DNA from: Clostridia bacterium
Lineage (GTDB): Bacteria; Bacillota; Clostridia; RGIG6154
Assembly: GCA_017523005.1 (NCBI GenBank)
Contig: JAFWXG010000025.1
Coordinates: 1-10,679 of the forward strand
Reading direction: 5' to 3'
Length of the DNA: 10,679 nt
Below the pieces are notes generated by a model. It ran no database searches. It was given only the letters and a program-made list of their open reading frames with translations, and was not told the DNA's origin. Positions 5,643 through 10,679 of this stretch are shown in pieces (the first letter of the stretch is position 1; the number at the start of each line of letters is the position of its first letter). A program made the translations under genes and the position numbers.

Positions 5643-6624
5643 ACCTACTCCCATAAACATTAAGAAAGAAATCGCAAGGCGAGCCGAATTTGACAAAATG
5701 GGGCTTGGGCAGGGCGAAGGTTCTTTCTTCAATGACAACGGCAGACTACACGGCGCAAGTTCTTCATTCTTTGACCCATTCACAGTATCAGACACTTCAA
5801 TCGCAGGTTTACGATGTGTAAGCCGGGCAATGAACGGCTCTGTAAGTGCAAGCGTTTTACGCAGAATTGCAGATAAAGCATGGGTTATAAACATCTGTAT
5901 CAACAACATTCAGAAAAAAGTTAAACCGTTTTTGAAACCTTCTACCGACCGCAATATTCGCGGTTTCGTTATCCTCAAAAAAGGCGAGGAACTCGGAAAA
6001 GCAGCCGGACAGAAAAGCGCAAAGCGAAAAGAAATCGAAGATTTCATAGTTCATACAGGAAACTACAAAGATACCGACCGTGACACTCTTACAGTGTTTT
6101 CAGAAAAGATTATCCGCGATTGGCTGACGATTGCACAGGCAAGTACAGAAATGCAGTACAATGTGGCAGGACAGCCGATAGCATTTTTTGCCGTGGATTC
6201 TGGCACTATTGAGCGTGTATTGCCGAATTCGGAACACCCGGAATTCAAGTATGCGCAGGTAATACACGGTATGGCGCGGGTAGCATACACTGACAAGGAA
6301 ATGATTGTCCAGATTGCAAATCCGCAGACTGATATTTACCGCTCATTCTACGGACACTCACCAATCGAACAGGCAATAGACCTTATTGCAAGCGAAATCA
6401 ACACAATCACATATAACGCCGGAGCATTTACAGAAAACAAATTGCCGCGAGGTATGCTTCTTGTTGACGGTGATTTGGACTATGAATCAACGGAAGAAAT
6501 GGTTGATTATGTTTCCGAAATTATGAACGGAAGCCCGGCTAATCAGTGGCGAGTGCCTATCATTCCTTCTGGAGGCGGAAAAGAGGGCGGAAACAATTCT
6601 ATCAAGTGGGTACAGCTTGGCTGA
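5626..6624 (+). CDS. Portal protein, N-terminal part (cut by in-frame TGA)
   Basis: This 332-residue frame is the front two thirds of a phage portal, the ring at the head vertex through which DNA passes. The best family signs are YGHSPIEQAIDLIASEI near 245-260, followed by NAGAFTENKLPRGMLLVDG, the typical core of HK97/PBSX-type portals. The last residues KWVQLG normally lead straight into an NRDMEF segment, and that segment appears in the same frame immediately after the TGA. I chose ATG 5626, 17 bases inside the terminase gene, with a GGGG at about 5614-5617; a TTG at 5599 is possible but less likely. Unless the TGA is suppressed or is a sequencing error, this product alone should not form a working portal because the C-terminal stem, wing and crown parts are separate. 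Confidence 0.8.
   Translation: MLGINKPTPINIKKEIARRAEFDKMGLGQGEGSFFNDNGRLHGASSSFFDPFTVSDTSIAGLRCVSRAMNGSVSASVLRRIADKAWVINICINNIQKKVKPFLKPSTDRNIRGFVILKKGEELGKAAGQKSAKRKEIEDFIVHTGNYKDTDRDTLTVFSEKIIRDWLTIAQASTEMQYNVAGQPIAFFAVDSGTIERVLPNSEHPEFKYAQVIHGMARVAYTDKEMIVQIANPQTDIYRSFYGHSPIEQAIDLIASEINTITYNAGAFTENKLPRGMLLVDGDLDYESTEEMVDYVSEIMNGSPANQWRVPIIPSGGGKEGGNNSIKWVQLG
6622..6624 (+). other. In-frame TGA interrupting the portal gene
   Basis: The TGA falls at codon 333 of the portal counted from 5626. The frame continues open behind it as Asn-Asn-Arg-Asp-Met-Glu-Phe through 7251, so a single codon separates two halves of one family domain. TGA ends several other genes here (1160, 1519, 1715, 2456, 3065, 8927), so general reassignment of TGA is very unlikely. 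A one-base change from TCA, GGA, CGA, AGA or TGG would create it. Confidence 0.85.
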
Positions 6625-6636
6625 AATAACCGCGAT

Positions 6637-7251
6637 ATGGAATTCTCAAATTGGCTTGACTTCCTTGTTTCAAATGTCGTAGCCCTTTTTGGTTGCAGCA
6701 TGGAAGAATTGGGGCTTCATTCGCAGAAGTCACAGGCAATGTTTGAGCGTGAAGGAAAGACACGAATTGAGCAGGCAAAATCTACAATTCTTGGCGATAC
6801 TCTCTCATTCTTGCAAGATTACATCAACCGTATTCTTGATATTGCATACCCAGATTATGAGCTTGAATTCGTAGGGTACGAAAAAGACGACCCTAAAGCA
6901 ATCGTTGACATTGATAAATCAGAAGTCGAAGCATACAAGACTTTGAACGAAAAGCGCGAAGAAAAGGGCATGAAAAAACTTGACGCTGAATGGGCTAACA
7001 TTCCGCTTAATCCGCAAGCCGTGCAGCTTTTCCAGAGCGCACAGGCACAACAGCAGCAGGGCGGAGATATGGGCGGCTCTGATGATGATTCATGGGGCGA
7101 TTATCAAGGCGCAATTATGGGTGACGATGCCGAAGCTGGCGACTTTGGAAGTGAAGAAAATGCAGAAGAGCCTGCAGAAGAAAACGGCGGGGAAGAAATG
7201 CAGAAGTCACTTCTTGAAAGAACAAGGGAACTTGTGAGAATCCGAATATGA
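6637..7251 (+). CDS. Portal protein, C-terminal part
   Basis: A 204-residue frame that continues the portal in the same phase; from the end of the TGA only four extra codons (NNRD) precede its first ATG. MEFSNWLDFLVSNVVALFGCSMEELGLHSQKSQ is the well-conserved stretch of HK97-like portals in which the membrane-like helix region meets the PEE-L element. Residues 60-85 form the long wing helix and TILGDTLSFLQDYINRIL fits the stem and crown. From about 130 on the chain is Gln/Gly/Asp/Glu-rich, as in many portal tails. No ribosome site precedes ATG 6637, so independent translation is doubtful. Joined to the upstream part it would be about 541 residues, a normal portal length. The stop overlaps the next gene as ATGA (7248-7251). 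Confidence 0.78.
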   Translation: MEFSNWLDFLVSNVVALFGCSMEELGLHSQKSQAMFEREGKTRIEQAKSTILGDTLSFLQDYINRILDIAYPDYELEFVGYEKDDPKAIVDIDKSEVEAYKTLNEKREEKGMKKLDAEWANIPLNPQAVQLFQSAQAQQQQGGDMGGSDDDSWGDYQGAIMGDDAEAGDFGSEENAEEPAEENGGEEMQKSLLERTRELVRIRI

Positions 7252-8927
7252 ACAAAACCGTAGTATTGGAATTCACAAACATTACACCTCAAAATTGCCG
7301 CTACAAGTTTGAAAAGGCGATTCACGCAGTTTCTAAACAACTTGGAATTCCTGTTTCTGTCGAAAAGCAGAATACAGAACATACAGGAGAGGCTTTTGCT
7401 TTTGCTTCGCAGGAGCAATTAACCTATAAGTGGTATGACTATTTCAATAACGCAATCAAAGAAGTTTATTATTTTGTCGCTGATTATTTTGATTTACCGA
7501 TTCAGAATGTACTTCAAAAAGCCGGGGAACTTATTCACAGAGGGCAGATTCTTTACTCACCCGAAACAGGAAAGCCGATTAAAAAGGCTGATTGGGATAG
7601 GTTTGTAAAGGCTCTTGAAAAGATTCTTAATCAGAAATTCAACGGTAGCGGAGAAAAGATTGTACTTGAAAGCAAGGCGTTAGGAAAACTTCTTGACCGT
7701 ATGCTTAAATACAATAAGTTGCCGGAAGTAAAAGACATCAGCCTTTCAGACATAAGATATTCAAACAAAACTTTTGACTACATCGCCGAAAGCACAAAGA
7801 CCGCTGAAAAAGTTTTCGGGGCAATGGATAACACCCGGATAGAGCTTATTCAGCAGAGCGCAGCAGAAAGAATATCGGGAATGACTGACGAACTCAAAAC
7901 CAAAGTAAAGCAGACCCTTATTGACGGCATAAAGTCACGCAAAGGAAAGCAGCAGATTTCACAAGACTTGTTTAATAGACTTTCCGGCACAAACAGAGAT
8001 TTCCGAAAAATTGCCGACACAGAGATTCAGAACAACATAAACAATTCATTCATTGAAGAAGAAGTGTCTAACGCCGAGGCGGGGGAAAAAGTCTACTTTC
8101 AGCGCATAGAGATTGTAGACGGCGCAACCTGTCCTTTCTGCAAGAAAATGAACGGAGTAATTGCCGTATGGAGCGAAACACCACTTTCAAACGACAAGGT
8201 AGACGGCGACCCATACGCAACAGTAGCACTTTGGGAAGGTAAGGATTGGAACGGACAAAAGAACTTTGTCGCAAACGGAGCTTTTCACCCTTATTGCCGG
8301 GGAATCTGGACTAGGTGGAATTCACGCATTAACGCATATTCTGCAATGCTTAAAAAGCGAAGTGAGGATTACAACAAGGCAATAGACAAAGCCCGCGAAG
8401 AATGGAAAGCGAAGGGAATCGAAAACCCAAACGACAAAACACCGGGATATATCGACCGTATCAACGAATTGTATAACGGCACTGTTCAGAAATCACTCAC
8501 ATGGAGTGGTCACGAATTGCAAGACAGATACAATTTTGCGGGGCTGAAAATCTCGGTAGAGAACAAGAAGGGAAGCACCAGAAGCGGAAAAGACAAAGAC
8601 GGTCACGAGTGGCACACATTCATGCACTATGACTATGGCTATATACGAGGTACAGAGGGAACGGACGGCGACCATGTAGATTGCTATATAGGCGATAACG
8701 AGGACGCAAAGAATGTTTATATCATTCATCAGAACGACCCTGTAACAAACAAGTACGATGAAGATAAATGTATGCTTGGTTTTGATTCTCTTGAATCTGC
8801 AAAGGCTGCATACCTCAAACAGTATGACAGACCGGGATTTTTAGGAAGCATTACCACAATGAGCATTGACGAATTCAAAGATTATGTACTTGCAAAAGAA
8901 AATCACGGAGAGCGAATTCAACCTTGA
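7248..8927 (+). CDS. MuF-type head morphogenesis protein fused to a pyrophosphatase-like domain
   Basis: A 559-residue two-part protein. Residues about 170-360 resemble the Mu gpF (phage minor head protein) family, which sits beside the portal inside the head: helical DFRKIADTEIQNNINNSF (251-268), then YFQRIEIVDGATCPFCKKMNG with C295-P-F-C298, and the closing HPYC at 347-350, the Cys/His set probably holding a metal. Residues about 425-550 form a separate domain: LKISVEN (433-439), DYGYIRGT (462-469) and D473-G-D475-H-V-D478, which matches the family I inorganic pyrophosphatase signature D-x-D-x-x-D except for His in place of Pro, then DEDKCMLGFDS (504-514). This corresponds to the InPase domain described in polyvalent phage proteins. 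The domain may be carried in the head and act after entry; that is inference. The start overlaps the portal stop as ATGA. Confidence 0.85.
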   Translation: MNKTVVLEFTNITPQNCRYKFEKAIHAVSKQLGIPVSVEKQNTEHTGEAFAFASQEQLTYKWYDYFNNAIKEVYYFVADYFDLPIQNVLQKAGELIHRGQILYSPETGKPIKKADWDRFVKALEKILNQKFNGSGEKIVLESKALGKLLDRMLKYNKLPEVKDISLSDIRYSNKTFDYIAESTKTAEKVFGAMDNTRIELIQQSAAERISGMTDELKTKVKQTLIDGIKSRKGKQQISQDLFNRLSGTNRDFRKIADTEIQNNINNSFIEEEVSNAEAGEKVYFQRIEIVDGATCPFCKKMNGVIAVWSETPLSNDKVDGDPYATVALWEGKDWNGQKNFVANGAFHPYCRGIWTRWNSRINAYSAMLKKRSEDYNKAIDKAREEWKAKGIENPNDKTPGYIDRINELYNGTVQKSLTWSGHELQDRYNFAGLKISVENKKGSTRSGKDKDGHEWHTFMHYDYGYIRGTEGTDGDHVDCYIGDNEDAKNVYIIHQNDPVTNKYDEDKCMLGFDSLESAKAAYLKQYDRPGFLGSITTMSIDEFKDYVLAKENHGERIQP

Positions 8928-8940
8928 TTTTTTAGGTTGA
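8918..8940 (+). terminator. Hairpin straddling the MuF stop codon
   Basis: TCAACCT (8918-8924) can pair with AGGTTGA (8934-8940), a 7-base-pair stem with a 9-base loop TGATTTTTT that contains the stop codon TGA (8925-8927). There is no T-run after the stem, so it is a poor intrinsic terminator; an attenuating or mRNA-stabilising role, or chance, is equally possible. The 69 bases from here to the next start hold nothing else clear except a ribosome site. Confidence 0.25.
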
Positions 8941-8983
8941 TTTAGGAAAAAACACCGAATTTGAGCAAATTTGCACAAACATT

Positions 8984-8990
8984 AAGGAGA
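8984..8990 (+). promoter_or_regulatory. Strong Shine-Dalgarno site of the 8997 gene
   Basis: AAGGAGA at 8984-8990, six bases before ATG 8997, is the best ribosome site in the window and contrasts with the overlap-coupled starts elsewhere. It decides the start of the long frame that follows and hints at high or independent translation of that gene. I see no convincing promoter in the 69-base gap. Confidence 0.65.
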
Positions 8991-8996
8991 TATAAA

Positions 8997-10679
8997 ATGC
9001 TGATAATCAACAAAGAAAAGTTTGCAGAGATTCTTAAATCTGCTCTTGGTTCACAGAAAGGCGACCACGATTACATCTACCGTGTACCGATTGCAGAGAA
9101 ACATAGTGGAAAGTCTGTCAGAAGGTATAAATATTTATACGCTTGGGAACAGATTAAAAAGCCTTTTGAAAAGCTGGCAGAGTTTTTCGGAATCAACGAA
9201 AAGCAGGTTGATGAAATGTATGCGAAAGAAAACATACAGAAAGATTTCAATGCCGACAAAAAGACTTTTGCGCAGCACCTTGTTGAATACTTCTCACATC
9301 GCAAACAGTGGGACGACCGATTTGCACCAAAAGAGAATCAGCAGAAATTCAATAAGCCTGTAAAAATGGCGACATTCAAAGAAAATGCCGATGTACTCTC
9401 AAAGGACATGGAAACACCCGCACCAGAGAATGACGAGCCGTCATTATTCAGCGACAAGGAACTTAAAAAACTTGGGGCAAAAGATAAAGGCGAGTGGAAA
9501 GCAAACCCTTATTTAATGCGCCGTATCTGGGGAATGTATACAGGAAAGACAATTCAGCAGCAGGAAAAACAAGAACAGGCAGCAGAAAAGAAAGTTGCTG
9601 ACGAAGCTGCAAAGAAAGAAGAGCAGAAGAAACTCATTGCGGAATTTGCCGAAAAACATAATCTTGACCCAAAAAAAGTTGAAGCCGGAATGAAACAGGC
9701 TTTCAAAGAACTTGATAACATCGGGAAGAAAACCGAAAAGAAGCCGACAAAAGCGCAGCTTCTTAAAGATGTTATCAAGCCGCAGTTGTTTGATTTGGGA
9801 ATTATCCCACATTCACAGATTGAAGCAACAAACACAGAACAGATTGACAATGTACAGGCACTTCTTGAAACAATCGCAACAATGCCGAAGATGTACGAGG
9901 GCGACCATACGGCAAGGCTGCATTACTTTGTCGGCGGTATGGATTACTACATTACAGAGCTTGGTGACGATGGCGTAGGCTATGGTTATGTAGACAACAA
10001 CGGCGACCCAATGACAAGCGAATGGGGATATGTAGACCTCAAAGAGCTTGCTTCTGCAGGCGACATGAAGGGCTTGAATATTGACTATTTCTTCACTCCA
10101 AAACTTGTAGGCGACCTTATCAAAGAGAGCGGACACCGCGAACTTGCCGAAGAGTACGAAGATACTTACGGTGAAGAAGAAGCCGAAATGAAAGAAAAGG
10201 TAGAGGACAAGAAGCCTGCTGCACCTAAAAAAGTAGATTGGTATCAAGCATTTGCAGGCTCTTGGAATAGGTTTTATCCGAATGGTACGGGCGGAAAGCC
10301 TTATTCAAGCGTTACAAGAATCAATGAAAAAGGACAGCGCGAAACTATCCAGAGAACGGCAAAGTCAAAAACAGATTTGAGCGGCGTACTCGACAATGTA
10401 AACGACTTTGTTTTCAATGCTGAACATCTTGGCGAACGAGCAAGACAGAACTTTTTGGGTAGGCTTTCTGAATTGGGCTTTCATGTACAGAAGGAATACA
10501 TAGACGAAAAAGGCGAAACAAAGTATATGCTTATGATTCGTGACGGCTCAAAAGCTGGCAATGTTGAGATGATTCCAAATTCTGACTACAAGAAAAAAGA
10601 GTACACCGTTATTACTCGCGATGATTCCGGGGCTGAAATTGAATCAAAAGATTTCAACAACATTGAAACAGCACAGGCA
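8997..10679 (+). CDS. Large probable polyvalent phage protein with DUF2958-like domain (3' end outside window)
   Basis: An uninterrupted frame of 561 codons from ATG 8997 that leaves the window without a stop. Residues 20-115 (KGDHDYIYRVPIAE, YKYLYAWEQIKKPFEKL, FAQHLVEYFSHRKQWDDRF) form an unrecognised helical N-terminal domain with an R-V-P then Y-K-Y-L-Y pattern like that seen beside MuF genes. Residues 184-222 are Lys/Glu/Gln/Ala-rich and probably a coiled coil. Residues about 307-370 (LHYFVGGMDYYITEL, VGYGYVDNNGDP, SEWGYVDLKEL, LNIDYFFTP) closely resemble DUF2958. A Glu/Lys linker leads to a further region from about 412 (VDWYQAFAGSWNRFYP). DUF2958 is known from mobile-element and phage accessory proteins. 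Size, modular layout and position after a MuF gene suggest a polyvalent protein that may be packaged with DNA; the rest must be read beyond the edge. Confidence 0.8.
   Translation, partial: MLIINKEKFAEILKSALGSQKGDHDYIYRVPIAEKHSGKSVRRYKYLYAWEQIKKPFEKLAEFFGINEKQVDEMYAKENIQKDFNADKKTFAQHLVEYFSHRKQWDDRFAPKENQQKFNKPVKMATFKENADVLSKDMETPAPENDEPSLFSDKELKKLGAKDKGEWKANPYLMRRIWGMYTGKTIQQQEKQEQAAEKKVADEAAKKEEQKKLIAEFAEKHNLDPKKVEAGMKQAFKELDNIGKKTEKKPTKAQLLKDVIKPQLFDLGIIPHSQIEATNTEQIDNVQALLETIATMPKMYEGDHTARLHYFVGGMDYYITELGDDGVGYGYVDNNGDPMTSEWGYVDLKELASAGDMKGLNIDYFFTPKLVGDLIKESGHRELAEEYEDTYGEEEAEMKEKVEDKKPAAPKKVDWYQAFAGSWNRFYPNGTGGKPYSSVTRINEKGQRETIQRTAKSKTDLSGVLDNVNDFVFNAEHLGERARQNFLGRLSELGFHVQKEYIDEKGETKYMLMIRDGSKAGNVEMIPNSDYKKKEYTVITRDDSGAEIESKDFNNIETAQA

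Noticed and set aside
5421..5909. A 162-codon minus-strand open frame across the terminase-portal junction.
   Set aside because: It lies opposite two well-supported genes, has no ribosome site or family resemblance, and all other genes run on the + strand.
6639..6664. A small hairpin downstream of the portal TGA that might be a selenocysteine insertion element.
   Set aside because: It has only two 4-base-pair stems with an internal loop, the apical loop ATTGGC lacks the early G expected of bacterial elements, and the position in a portal is not a redox site.
9022..9363. A 113-codon + strand frame inside the last gene.
   Set aside because: It is out of frame with the strongly supported frame starting at 8997, which carries DUF2958-like sequence and a strong ribosome site; its composition is that of a shadow.
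9513..10247. Minus-strand frames rich in Phe, Cys and Leu near the right end that look like membrane proteins.
   Set aside because: They are the reverse of a Lys/Glu-rich coding region, which produces Phe/Leu-rich shadows; no start signals are seen.
1..10679. CRISPR array, tRNA genes, insertion sequences, integrase or attachment site.
   Set aside because: I saw no regularly spaced repeats, tRNA-like cloverleaf, transposase motifs or recombinase motifs on either strand.
1..10679. Use of a non-standard genetic code, suggested by the TGA in the portal.
   Set aside because: TGA, TAG and TAA all end other genes at sensible places, and no other conserved gene contains an internal stop.

Overview
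This window reads as one stretch of a tailed double-stranded DNA phage or prophage. Every supported gene is on the + strand, the genes are packed tightly, and stop and start codons often overlap (ATGA, GTGA and similar). The phage assignment rests on a recognisable order: helicase loader, single-stranded DNA-binding protein, a run of small accessory genes, terminase small and large subunits, portal, Mu gpF-type head protein, then a large protein open at the right edge. No integrase, attachment site, tRNA or host gene is visible, so free phage and integrated prophage cannot be told apart here. Base composition looks moderate to low in GC by eye. Clear Shine-Dalgarno sites and standard use of TAA, TAG and TGA fit a Gram-positive or spirochaete host; I lean weakly to a Treponema-like or clostridial gut or rumen bacterium, which is inference only.

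Layout. 1-1160: replication module, with a DnaC-like ATPase (5' end outside the window) and an SSB with an acidic tail. 1161-3253: nine or so small genes. Five encode cysteine-rich, probably zinc-binding proteins, three of them adjacent and sharing a C-x-N-C motif; among them is a DUF1064-type PD-(D/E)xK nuclease. 2629-2753 has no clear gene but holds a promoter-like sequence and a possibly frameshifted remnant. 3222-5642: terminase small and large subunits, the latter with a Mu gp28-like variant P-loop and an intact nuclease triad. 5626-7251: a portal gene split by a single in-frame TGA at 6622-6624. 7248-8927: a MuF-type head protein with a C-terminal domain carrying the family I inorganic pyrophosphatase signature. 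8997 to the right edge: at least 561 codons with a DUF2958-like domain, probably a polyvalent protein that may enter the cell with the DNA.

How the genes work together. The first module would load helicase and protect single strands during phage replication. The terminase pair cuts and pumps DNA through the portal into the head, and the MuF protein sits near the portal inside the head. The pyrophosphatase-like domain fused to it and the large protein after it match the known arrangement of polyvalent, conflict-related phage proteins beside the head genes. The most notable points are the TGA in the portal, the MuF-pyrophosphatase fusion, the incomplete DUF2958 protein and the cluster of small cysteine-rich proteins.
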